From positions 1 through 41,673 of the forward strand of contig MU859308.1 of the NCBI GenBank assembly GCA_033297205.1: 41,673 nucleotides of DNA, given 5' to 3'. Each line of letters starts with the position of its first letter. The first letter of the stretch is position 1. Under the pieces are notes generated by a model. The model ran no database searches. It was not told the DNA's origin and was given only the letters and a program-made list of their open reading frames with translations. A program made the translations under genes and the position numbers. Positions 23,535 to 32,904 of this stretch are shown here, one piece after another. The stretch comes from Pseudoneurospora amorphoporcata (lineage: Eukaryota; Ascomycota; Sordariomycetes; Sordariales; Sordariaceae).

Positions 23535-25020
23535 ATGGCCGAATTCATCCGCGCCCAGATCTTCGGAACTACCTTTGAGATCACTTCGAGGTTGGCCTTC
23601 CCGCGACGAACCACTCTCTTTTTGTGCGCTCTAGTCTGATCCCGCGATAGGTACTCTGATCTCCAGCCCGTTGGTATGGGAGCTTTTGGTCTCGTCTGGT
23701 ACGTTTTGCTCCGCCATCTCCAAATATCACCAGACACACCGTACTAACGATATCCGTCGCGCAGCTCCGCGAAAGACCAGCTCACCAACCAGAATGTCGC
23801 CATCAAGAAGATCATGAAGCCCTTCAGCACACCGGTTCTCGCCAAGCGAACATACCGCGAGCTGAAGCTTCTCAAGCATTTGAGGCACGAAAACGTTGGT
23901 TCCCCAGATTCGATCGGTGAAAATGGTGGGGAACTATGCGACTAACCTGCTGCGCTACAGGTCATCTCTCTGAGCGATATCTTCATCTCTCCTCTTGAGG
24001 ATATATACTTCGTTACCGAACTTCTCGGGACTGATCTGCACAGACTTCTCACTTCTAGGCCTCTTGAGAAGCAGTTCATCCAGTACTTCCTGTACCAGAT
24101 TATGGTATGTCATCGATGTGTCGCACGATAACAACCGCAGCCACTAACCCCAAGCTTAGCGCGGCCTCAAATACGTTCACTCCGCCGGCGTTGTCCACCG
24201 TGACTTGAAGCCTAGCAACATCTTGGTCAACGAGAACTGCGACTTGAAGATTTGCGATTTCGGTCTTGCGCGTATCCAGGATCCTCAGATGACTGGCTAT
24301 GTCTCTACTCGTTACTACCGCGCCCCCGAGATCATGCTCACTTGGCAGAAGTACGACGTCGAGGTCGATATCTGGAGTGCCGGCTGCATCTTCGCCGAGA
24401 TGCTCGAGGGCAAGCCCCTCTTCCCCGGCAAGGACCACGTCAACCAGTTTTCCATCATTACCGAGCTTCTCGGCACTCCCCCAGACGATGTCATCAACAC
24501 TATTGCCAGTGAAAACGTGTGTACCCCCATCCGTCGAAGGCCTTGCGACAAAGTTGCTAACTCTCCGTCAGACCCTGAGATTCGTCAAATCCCTTCCCAA
24601 GCGCGAGCGTCAGCCTCTGAAGAACAAGTTCAAGAACGCCGATCCTTCAGGTATGTCTCAGTCGCTGGCCATCGTAGGCTACACAACATACTGACTTGTC
24701 TTAGCTGTCGACCTTCTCGAGCGCATGCTTGTCTTTGACCCTAAGAAGCGGATAACTGCCACCGAGGCCCTGGCCCACGAGTACCTTGCCCCCTACCACG
24801 ATCCTACCGACGAGCCCGTTTCCGAGGAGAAGTTCGATTGGAGTTTCAACGACGCCGATCTCCCCGTCGACACATGGAAGATCATGATGTGAGTTGACAA
24901 CATTAATGTTATAGGCTGATAACCAACAACTAACCGAGCCACAGGTACTCCGAGATCCTTGACTACCACAACGTCGAAGCCTCAGGGCAAATGGAGTTCA
25001 ACGAGGAACTTGTGCAATAA
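23535..25020 (+). CDS. os-2: Hog1/OS-2-type stress-activated MAP kinase
   Basis: Serine/threonine kinase at the end of the high-osmolarity cascade (in Neurospora OS-4, OS-5, OS-2), which moves to the nucleus on osmotic stress and mediates phenylpyrrole sensitivity (family knowledge). Exons: 23535-23590, 23651-23698, 23765-23894, 23961-24104, 24160-24516, 24572-24650, 24705-24888, 24945-25020; all seven junctions keep frame and give 357 aa. Visible: glycine loop GMGAFG at 27-32, ATP lysine K49 in VAIKK, HRDLKPSN at 139-146, DFG at 159-161, and the activation lip T171-G172-Y173, which is diagnostic for the Hog1/p38 branch as opposed to TEY kinases. LTWQKYDVEVDIWSAGCIFAEM follows as in Hog1. An acidic stretch near HDPTDEP is the probable common-docking site. 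The first intron has a weak donor (GTTGGC); all others are near consensus. Confidence 0.97.
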
Positions 25021-26477
25021 AACACGGCAACGGCAGGGTCGAGATATGACCCCGAATCTTCGATACAGGGGTAGAAGTCCCCTGGCTTCATGATACCACG
25101 ACATGATGCCACATGTTTTCTTACTGTCATAATCCAGTTTTCTTCGGTCGACTATTTGGGTGTTGACCGAGTCTGTTTTTTTCTACAATGTTTGAAGAGC
25201 GGGGAAGCGGATACACATCAGAAAATTGTATTCAGGACCCGGGTACTAGGGAAGTTTCAAAGAAAGGGAGAGGGCATTGCAATTGAGTATGTCCTAGAGA
25301 GAGGGACGCATGCATGGCGAATACACGTACACAGGCACAAGCGTCATTTGGGATTAGGATCAAACAAGACAAAGAAGTGAAAGAAACCAGGATGCGAAAG
25401 AGGGTGCTTGCGCTTGTTGACTGTCGAACCGCGACCGATTTTACCAATGATGGAAAGCTTGGGCATGCGTGGCGTTTGGGAGAGGGACAAACATGTTCCT
25501 CGAGACGGCTACTTTCCGATTGCGCTGAAGAAGGTGATGTTGGACAAACGGACTGTATTGCTATGGAGGGAAAGTAGCTGGGTGCAAGAAGGACGAGTGT
25601 GTCGACCGGGAAGGGGGTCGGATAGAGTTGAGATTCTACATCAATTCGAGTACATGATAGACTTTCATGCAATAACAACGAAGTCACCTCGGAGTATTAA
25701 TGGGTTTGCAATATACATTATCAGTCGGAGATGGCCAAGATCAGAGTCTTGGCTCAGGGGTTGTGAAAAGGGGTGAGGGTCAAAGCCGGGGCGGATGGTG
25801 AGGGCATCTAAAGGTTGACTCGTTGTAGTTGCATGAGGTATTGACTTGGGCAAAAAAAAAGGAACAAGAACGGGATACTGTACAGATAGATATAGATTGA
25901 AAAGATGTGTTGTTGGACTCGGCGATGCAAACCCATGGAAGGCCAGCCAATTGGAGGCTGCCACCCCGCAGGATCTCATCAAGATATCGCAGCCCACTGA
26001 TGAGGTGTTGTTCAGCGCTGTGGGTTCCCGTCTCCAGGCGGTGGGAACGAAGCACGAGCCGCCTGTTACGAACGCGACTCGTTGGAGAGAAGCTCCAATC
26101 CTCCCATCCTTGGTTCCCTCCCGTCTCTGTGTAGAAATGTTTCGGTGTTTATAGAAACAACACGTTAAATTGTCAGGAAATTTGTTTATACACAAGGTAC
26201 CTCCTGGCATTGGCATTGTTTGGCCCGCCTATTACGCCGCCATTTCTTAGCTCCTCAACCCAACTGAACAACATCAGTTCCGCCATTCTCTTCGTCGCCA
26301 TTGTTATATACACCTACCTATGGAGATATCTCGAATCAACGAGACAAACATTCGAGTCACATAGCGAAGCGTGCGGTAGCTTTCGGTGGAAGCATCGGAT
26401 TCACTTCTTCTACCGCCATACCACATATATCATACCCCGTCGCAACTCCCGGATCCCGGATCCCCCCTACCTAGAGA
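25021..26477. other. Intergenic region between os-2 and the AVL9 gene
   Basis: Contains the os-2 3' flank and the AVL9 promoter/leader. Open frames on both strands (for example 25665-26216 minus) lack a domain, splice support or biased codon use. Nothing else is recognised. Confidence 0.6.
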
Positions 26478-29318
26478 ATGTCCGTCCCGCCTACACCGAC
26501 AACAGAGAGAAAGCCGGGCTTCACCCCGCTTGTCGCCGTCGTCGACTTCCACCATGCGCGCGGCCCCGAGGTCGAGACATGGTTCGGCGTGCCCGAGGAC
26601 AGCGATCCAGCCGCCGAGTATGACTGGGGCTTGCTGCCGTTCATGGCCTTGAGCGATGGTGCTCATGCGTACGTTCTTCCCAATTCCTCTGCTACCCTGG
26701 CCTCGATGGAAGACATGATGACTGACGCATGGGACGGACGACACAGCGCAACAGAAGACTTCTCCTACTTCACCCTCCTCCGGCCCGCCACCGCCTCCGA
26801 CCCTGAAGCCACCTCCCTCTTCGGCATCTCGTGCACCCGCCAGATGGACGCCTCCCAGCTGCTCAACCGCCCCGCCGAAGTCACCCGCTCGACCGTGCAG
26901 AAAGCCGTCGTCATCATCGCCGACTCGCCTCAGTACTTTGGCATACTGCGCGAACGCCTAAGCGTCGTCACAAAGGCCTGGTTCGCCCAGCGCGAGTTCA
27001 CCGACGTCGAGATCCTCCGCCGCTTCCAGGAGAGCCTGGCGGACGAGAAGGCGCGCGGCACCCTGCTGGGCGAGAAGGAGGAAGACAGGGATTTGTATCT
27101 CGGCATGAGCCTGCGGGAGCTGGTGCGCGAGTTCCGCTGGCAGACGCTGGTGCTGCTCAAGTGCTGTCTGCTCCAGCCCAAGATGTTGTTCTTCGGATCG
27201 CGGTGCGAGCGGCTGTGCATGATGCAGTTCTCGCTCATCAGCCTGATCCCGGGGCTTTTGAGGAACCTGCAAGACTCGGCCGGTCCGGAGCTGGGTAGTT
27301 ACGAGAAGAAGCTGCAGCGGCCGACGAGCTTGCGAACTAGTGATCGCAACTCGCTGCTGGCGTACATGGGCTTACCGCTCCAGATCTTCGGCAAAGGGAG
27401 TTTGTTCGGGCCGTACACACCCCTTCAGCAGCTGGACGTCCTCGCCGACTTTGGAACAAAGTCGTACATCGTCGGCAGCACCAACTCGCTGCTGCTACAG
27501 CAAAAAGACCGTTATTCTGATATTCTGATCAACCTCGACGAGGATTCCATCAATATTACTTCCACCAGCCTCAAATCCGCCCTGGCGCTGTCCACCCCCG
27601 ACCGCCGCTGGATCGACTTCATCACGCAGAACGTCAACGACACGTGGGACGACGCCAACCCGGGCAGGCCCAAGACCATGGGCTACGTCGGCTCCGAGGA
27701 GTTTATCCGCTTGCAATTCGAAGAGTACCTGTTGTCGCTAATTTCCTCGGTCAAATACCACAACCACCTCGCCATCCACGCCCAGAACCCCCGCATGCTG
27801 CTCCCGCACATCGAAGGCGACCCCTCGCTCGACTTCAACGCCGACTTCATCGAAGCCTGGAAGCGCACGGAGAACTACCGCATCTGGGACGGCCACACGG
27901 ATTCGCACCTGTTCGACATCGTCGAGCCTAAGCACCCCTGCGCCGGCGGGCTGACGATTGATGATGTGCAGAGACGCATAGCGCAGCAGGTGCAGGATCT
28001 GCATCTGGACGAAAGGTTTGCGGTTGGCAAGGAGGTTTTGGGACGGAATCTACAGGCGGGTAAAGAGAAGGCGAGTACCATGTTCAACAAGTTGTATGCG
28101 GATATGGAGGCCTTGAGGGAACAGAGGCGGAGGGCGGCGGAGGAGGCGGAGAAGCAACGACAGGCTGAGCTGGCAGCCGGTGGGAACGGACAACACGGTA
28201 GCGAGAAGGGCGGCAATGAGAACGGGAATGGGAACGCGCAAGGACAAGGCGCAGCGGCATCGACCGCCGTGTCAACAGTAGGCAGCAAAGCCGGCGCGTT
28301 TGTAAGCAGCTGGACGGCCTGGGCGGGCGAGAAGAGGAAAGGATGGGGTCGTTCGGCGCCTACGACACCGATTACCGAGACTACGCCTGTTCCTCCCACC
28401 GGTACTACTACTACGACGACTTTATCCGACACCGCTTCACAGACCGGATCCACCCAATTGCAAGACGAGGAGAAAGAAAAGGAACAGGAAAAGAAAGGAG
28501 GATGGGGCTGGTCCAAAGCCCTCAAGAACCGCACCTCGCTCCTCCTCGGCGGTGGCGGCGGCGGTTCGTCAGAAGAAAGAGAAACGTTCATGCCCCAATC
28601 TCCTACGCGTAACGGGGCGTATGCGGCTCTTCCGCTGGCGACGGGTAGTCCGGATTCGACGAGAAGTAGTAGGACGGGAAATAGTAGTATCACTGGTGGT
28701 GGCGGGCAGTCAAGAGCGTTTAGGAGGAGGGCGTTGAGCGGCGAGAGTATGTTGGATGCGGCGGGGAGTGAGGACGGGTTTTCAGGGAGTGAGTTTGGAA
28801 GTCCGGAGAGGGTGAGAGGTGGTACTGTGGGGAGTATTGCGAGGAAGCCGGTTGGTAGTGGTGCCGGGCTAGGGTCAAGGCCGGGGACTGCTGGGACTGT
28901 TGGAAGTGTGAATTTGATGAGTGTCGCGAGCCCGGAGGTGGTGAAGACTACGACGACGACGACGATGACGACGACGACGGCAACGAAGGATGATGGGAAG
29001 GTTGATGTTGAGAAGGAGGATAAGGACGATAAAGGCTTGGAGGAAGTCTCACTCGACGACACCCCGGCAACAGCACCAGCACCAGCTACCTCTACCGAGC
29101 AAGGCAAGAATGAACCAGCACCAGCACCAGCACCAGCACCGGTACCAGCGCCTTTAACGATCACGACGGCGACGGAAGAGACTAGTACAGAGACACAAAA
29201 GGAGAGATCGAGGTCACGGTCCAGATCCCGATCGCCATCACCATCACCGCTTCAGTCGCCGGCGGCTATAGTGGCTGCTGAAGAGGCGGCGAAGGCGAGG
29301 GAGGTTTGGGATGAATAG
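26478..29318 (+). CDS. avl9: AVL9 late-secretory-pathway protein (DENN-like)
   Basis: Homologue of yeast Avl9, which acts in exocytic transport from the Golgi; the family is related to DENN-type Rab regulators. The conserved N-terminal half contains VAVVDFHHARGPEVE, WGLLPFMALSDGAH, EDFSYFTLL, FGISCTRQ, KMLFFGS and SLIPGLL (about residues 15-480). A predicted coiled coil with an EALREQRRRAAEEAEKQRQAE stretch follows near 550, then a 370-residue low-complexity tail with poly-Thr, AP repeats and an RS/SP-rich end. The frame is open throughout (946 aa), but 26669-26746 looks like a 78-nt intron (GTACGT..ACACAG, branch site CTGAC). Splicing it joins SDGAHA directly to ATEDFSYF, as in the family, and gives 920 aa, so I prefer the spliced form. 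ATG 26478 opens MSVPPTPT just before the first conserved block. A 429-residue reverse frame over the tail is a shadow. Confidence 0.9.
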   Translation: MSVPPTPTTERKPGFTPLVAVVDFHHARGPEVETWFGVPEDSDPAAEYDWGLLPFMALSDGAHAYVLPNSSATLASMEDMMTDAWDGRHSATEDFSYFTLLRPATASDPEATSLFGISCTRQMDASQLLNRPAEVTRSTVQKAVVIIADSPQYFGILRERLSVVTKAWFAQREFTDVEILRRFQESLADEKARGTLLGEKEEDRDLYLGMSLRELVREFRWQTLVLLKCCLLQPKMLFFGSRCERLCMMQFSLISLIPGLLRNLQDSAGPELGSYEKKLQRPTSLRTSDRNSLLAYMGLPLQIFGKGSLFGPYTPLQQLDVLADFGTKSYIVGSTNSLLLQQKDRYSDILINLDEDSINITSTSLKSALALSTPDRRWIDFITQNVNDTWDDANPGRPKTMGYVGSEEFIRLQFEEYLLSLISSVKYHNHLAIHAQNPRMLLPHIEGDPSLDFNADFIEAWKRTENYRIWDGHTDSHLFDIVEPKHPCAGGLTIDDVQRRIAQQVQDLHLDERFAVGKEVLGRNLQAGKEKASTMFNKLYADMEALREQRRRAAEEAEKQRQAELAAGGNGQHGSEKGGNENGNGNAQGQGAAASTAVSTVGSKAGAFVSSWTAWAGEKRKGWGRSAPTTPITETTPVPPTGTTTTTTLSDTASQTGSTQLQDEEKEKEQEKKGGWGWSKALKNRTSLLLGGGGGGSSEERETFMPQSPTRNGAYAALPLATGSPDSTRSSRTGNSSITGGGGQSRAFRRRALSGESMLDAAGSEDGFSGSEFGSPERVRGGTVGSIARKPVGSGAGLGSRPGTAGTVGSVNLMSVASPEVVKTTTTTTMTTTTATKDDGKVDVEKEDKDDKGLEEVSLDDTPATAPAPATSTEQGKNEPAPAPAPAPVPAPLTITTATEETSTETQKERSRSRSRSRSPSPSPLQSPAAIVAAEEAAKAREVWDE

Positions 29319-29717
29319 TGTTAGTGTAGTGAAGGGGTACCAGTGATGGTTGAATATAGCGAACTGAAGCGTGTTTTTGGATTTGTTCAGATATCCATAT
29401 TTTCGTTTGGCCAGTCAGTGCCTCTGAAGTATCACATGGCGGTTGTTGCCTTTTTGTTTGTTTGTCTGTAATGCCCACCAAGCTCCGTCTCTCTCATTGT
29501 ACCCGAAAGACAGAACTTTCCCCCGTCGAGGCCATTCATTGACTAGGTACCTATAAACGTACCCGGAAAGAATTTGACTTGGCGCTATCAACTTTCAAAG
29601 TTTCTTCTTGAAAAAGCCGTAACTGGACACGAAGAATTCCGGCTTTTTCCATTATATCATGACTTGAATCATGCAAGGTTAAGTTCTCTTCTTAAAATAA
29701 GATCGACTGTCCACAGC
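29319..29717. other. Convergent 3' flanks
   Basis: Short spacer between the AVL9 gene (plus) and the next gene (minus). No additional gene is seen; a small (GTTT)n run lies near 29455. Both transcripts should terminate here and may overlap. Confidence 0.6.
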
Positions 29718-30535
29718 CTACACATTACGAGGCTGAGCAATTCCTTTAGGATATTGTTGAATTTCCTCCACGTCCTCTTGTCCTTTGCGTTTCTTCCCCT
29801 TTCCCTCTCCCTCAGTTTCCTGTTCCTCCTGACCCTCAGTTTCCTGTTCCTCCTGTCCCTCCGTTCTCTCCTCCTGTCCCTCGCCTCCAGAGTCACTATG
29901 AATAACAGACACGTCCACCACATTACCACTACCCCCCAATGAACGCATCATGGCGTTAGCCGCGTCAATGCTAGCTTGACTAGGCGGGCAATGGCTGTCA
30001 ACCCATTCGCTCTTCTCTTCCAACCAATGTTTCGGCTCCCCGGGGTAAAAGTCCACCATCCATTCGAATGCCGATGCGTCGCATTGATCATACTGTCTGA
30101 CGCCCCTAGCTTCCAAAACCTCATCGCGCATGCTCATAAGCCAAGTATGAACAGCTGAGGTGACGCATCATTAGCAAAGATCCAGGACATGAGAGGGAGG
30201 TAATTGAACGACCAAACAAAAGGGTTGGGAGTTGTTCCTCATTGCAGGCATCCTTGCCCAAACGCTCGTATCTGGCAGATCATTGCGAAGCGGGCCATCA
30301 GATTTCCAGCCCAGTCCCTCTTTTCTTCTATCCCATGTTTCGGCCTCCGACCAGCACCGGTGAACACCACCATCCATTCGGTGAGCCTTCCACTTGAGAG
30401 CCAAACATATGCCTGAGGACGTGCGACCACCCTGGCCTTGAAGATTTCACTGCGCAAGCTCATAAGCTAAGGGTGGACGGGCAGTTTCCGTTATTCTCAT
30501 AATCACAGTTGCCAAAGCTAAAGCCAAACACTTGA

Positions 30536-30628
<93 letters not shown>

Positions 30629-31297
30629 AAAGAAAATAGAGAAAAAAAACTCACCACAAACATAATCCCCAATCGTAACAAACCCCTTCCCACCCCTTGG
30701 CGTGACCTTCAACCTCCTTCCCGCCGTGCGCAGCGGCCTCTCCTCGCCGCAGCACTTGATCAGAAACTCCGTGTCGGAATCCTCCTCCCAGTTTTCAGGA
30801 TCCTCCTCATTCCGGGGTTCCTTTGCCCACGGCCGGACGTCGTCGTCCAGATCGCCGTAGGTCACAAACTCGCCCTTTTCCTCGCTGTGCCATTCGTGCC
30901 ACTCCACCCAGTTGGATTCCCATGTGTCGAGGTCCGTGCAGGATACGGAGATAAAGGACGCCGGTGGTTCGGTCATGGGGAGGAGGGCGATGGGGTGGTA
31001 TGTGCCGGTGCTGGTGGTGGTGCTGGTGGTGGTGCTGGTGTTTTCGGGGTCGTTATTTTCGGGGTTCTGGTCATCGGCTGCATCTGCCGGTTGGAAGAAC
31101 GGTTCCAGGTGTCCTTTGGCACCACGGCGGTTGGCCATGACGGAAATTGCGGAGGGAAAGGCGCCTTTGAACTCCCAAAACAGTCGATCGATTTCTCGAG
31201 AGAGGCGGACACCGCCCGGCAAGCGTTCAAGCTCTTCGTACGAGCGGTAGGGAGGCTCTTCTGACTGGCCTGGTTGGGAAGTTGTGGAAGTTTCCAT
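29718..31297 (-). CDS. Unrecognised two-exon protein with a duplicated-exon remnant in its intron
   Basis: Exon 1 is 31297-30655 and exon 2 is 30154-29718 on the minus strand. The GTGAGT donor and the CACCTCAG acceptor join in frame as DYVC-A-VHTWLMSMRDEV, giving 359 aa. Visible: an N-terminal region with YRSYEELERLPGGVRLSREIDRL, a Thr/Ser/Asn-rich linker, a Trp-rich acidic middle (WESNWVEWHEWHSEEKGEF, then a DSDTEF segment), and a C-terminal tail with a repeated GQEEQETE unit and a basic GKGKKRKG patch that could be a nuclear signal. There is no signal peptide or membrane segment. I do not recognise the family. The 500-nt intron is about ten times longer than others here; it contains a 90-nt homopolymer starting 28 nt inside the donor and a decayed copy of the start of exon 2. 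ATG 31297 is the first in the frame and looks genuine. Confidence 0.75.
30239..30477 (-). pseudogene. Decayed duplicate of exon 2 inside the intron
   Basis: Translated on the minus strand this reads VHP*LMSLRSEIFKARVV, then TEWMVVF and RPKHGIEEKRDW, matching exon 2 of the host gene (VHTWLMSMRDEVLEARGV, EWMVDF, EPKHWLEEKSEW) in order. At the DNA level CTTATGAGC, GAATGGATGGTG and GCCGAAACAT are shared. The tryptophan codon TGG of exon 2 is TAG here, the change expected from G-to-A mutation in a TpG context as in repeat-induced point mutation. The equivalent of the acceptor AG is lost. Using the TTAG as an acceptor would shift the frame and stop within seven codons, so it cannot serve as a working alternative exon. 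Confidence 0.75.
30537..30626. repeat. Poly(A)90 homopolymer (poly(T) in the sense of the host gene)
   Basis: Ninety uninterrupted A bases on the plus strand, followed by an A-rich tail to 30649. It lies inside the intron of the minus-strand gene, 28 nt from the 5' splice site. Length may be unstable or affected by assembly. Confidence 0.95.
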
Positions 31298-31962
31298 TGT
31301 TGTCCCTGTGTTGGATGTGTTGAGGTCTGGTTGGGAGGAGGTGGATTTGGAACCCGAGGGCCGGGAAGTTGTGAGCTGGGGGAAGATTGGAAATGGGAAA
31401 CCAGGGAAAGGGAGCAGGCTAGGCTAGATGTCGCTCGTATTTTTCCGCTACGGTACTTACTCTCACACAATCCCTACCAAGTCCACAAGAGTGTACAATC
31501 TAACCCTGGTTTGTTTGTTAGTCTGGTATAAAAAACGCCAATTTCCACTCTCGAAGCACTAGAAATGGAAAAATATTTGGGGTTTGGAGCGGATGGGTAA
31601 GGTCCTATTGGGGCCTGCTCTCTTATATCTTCTCGTTCCCAAGGCCTTAAGAGTAGACGGAAAGTAGACGGAGAGGAGTATAAGAGGCTTCTTGAGCGTT
31701 TTCAACCCTTGCAATTAACCTATAACACTTCAAACGGAAGACGATTTCTCTCTTTCGAGGCCAATGAGAGCTCTAGATCTCCCCTGCTCAACCCATGGCC
31801 GAAGAACCAAACTAACAAACAAACCAGTATTGTATTGTATGTACGGTGGTTTCTAATAGGAACTGTGCCACATGCCCTTGACAGCCGCCCGCCTCCACTA
31901 AGTACATATGCTTACTTTGGCAAAAAAAAAAGTGCACGTAACGAGGTGGTTTTTCGTAAAAG

Positions 31963-32362
31963 TGTTACGAACTTAAGCGAGTTCGTGGGCTAACCAGGCC
32001 TGGGAACACAAGCCACCAAAAGGGTTAGGCTATACGACCATAGGCCAAGGGCAGGCTCACGATGCAAGGTAGGCTCACGGTCAGCACGAGTGAGCCAGGC
32101 TCACGACAACAGAAGTGAGCCACGACCATGGAGGTGAGCTGGGCTCACCACATTACGAAGGAGCATCTGAAGCATGCAGTATAAAGGGACGACTGGGGAA
32201 CTCAGATTGTCAGATAGTTCGCCAGTAGTCAATTGATCTTTATCACCGAGACACGTATAACGCTACCATACTTGTTGTGAACCTTTTGGCTTCACCGAAC
32301 AGCACTGATAGTCTTTACCTTCAGCTATCCCACTTAGGCAGATCAGACTGCCGTTCGTCACA
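31963..32362. mobile_element. 400-bp solo LTR of a retrotransposon
   Basis: Begins TGTTACGAAC and ends GTTCGTCACA; the ends are inverted repeats of each other at 9 of 10 positions and show the TG..CA termini of LTRs. The flanks AAAAG and TAAAG are a likely 5-bp target duplication with one mismatch. Inside are a TATA-like CAGTATAAAGGG at about 32179 and seven copies of GGCTCAC/GTGAGCC at 32054-32148. No internal retrotransposon genes or second LTR are present, so it is a solo LTR left by LTR-LTR recombination. It is not AT-rich, so it shows no heavy repeat-induced mutation. Ty3/gypsy is the likely origin, by terminal sequence and 5-bp duplication. Confidence 0.8.
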
Positions 32363-32409
32363 TAAAGAGTACATCGCTGTATCTAGTTATCTTTAGGATT
32401 TGGGGTTTT

Positions 32410-32550
32410 GGTTATTAGAAAAAATTTAGTCATTAAAAAAAAAACTTAGTTATTAAAAAAAATTCAGTTATTAAAAAAAATTAGTTATTAAAAAATACTT
32501 AGTCATTTTAAAATTTTTAGTTATAGCTCAAAACCTTAGTAATAAAATAA
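32410..32550. repeat. AT-rich minisatellite, unit about 17-20 bp
   Basis: Six to eight degenerate copies of a unit like TTAGTTATTAAAAAAAA, starting about 50 bp after the solo LTR. Variants replace TTAT by TCAT. The AT content is far above that of the surroundings. Confidence 0.85.
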
Positions 32551-32904
32551 CAGAAGATATATCTAATTACAATTTTTATTTTGTTATAGAGTCTGGCAAA
32601 ATGAGTGTAGGCCTCTGTTATCGCTGGCTGCAGCTGAATGGAGCCGGCAGATCTGGGTCGGGGGACCATGTGGCACAGATCATATTACAAGCCACCGTAG
32701 TATGTCGGTGGGTCCTAGGCACAGGCCATCTGTTCGCCTGCCCCACTCGTGCCCTGGCACTGCCCACCGTTTCTCTAGACCTCCAGATTTCCCTCCTCCT
32801 CTTTCTTCCTCTCTCTCCATAGTCATCAATCCATCACATCTCACGATCTGCTGTTGTTGCTCGTGGTCGCACAGTGTACGAATCATTCTTTTACCCGGAC
32901 GACA

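Noticed and set aside
27875..29164. 429-codon open frame antisense to the AVL9 tail
   Set aside because: Low-complexity shadow of the repeat-rich C-terminal tail, with no independent signals.
32030..32050. ATACGACCATAG inside the 400-bp LTR, like the start of 5S rRNA
   Set aside because: Only about a dozen bases match and no downstream 5S sequence follows, so a 5S gene or Cassandra-like LTR is not supported.
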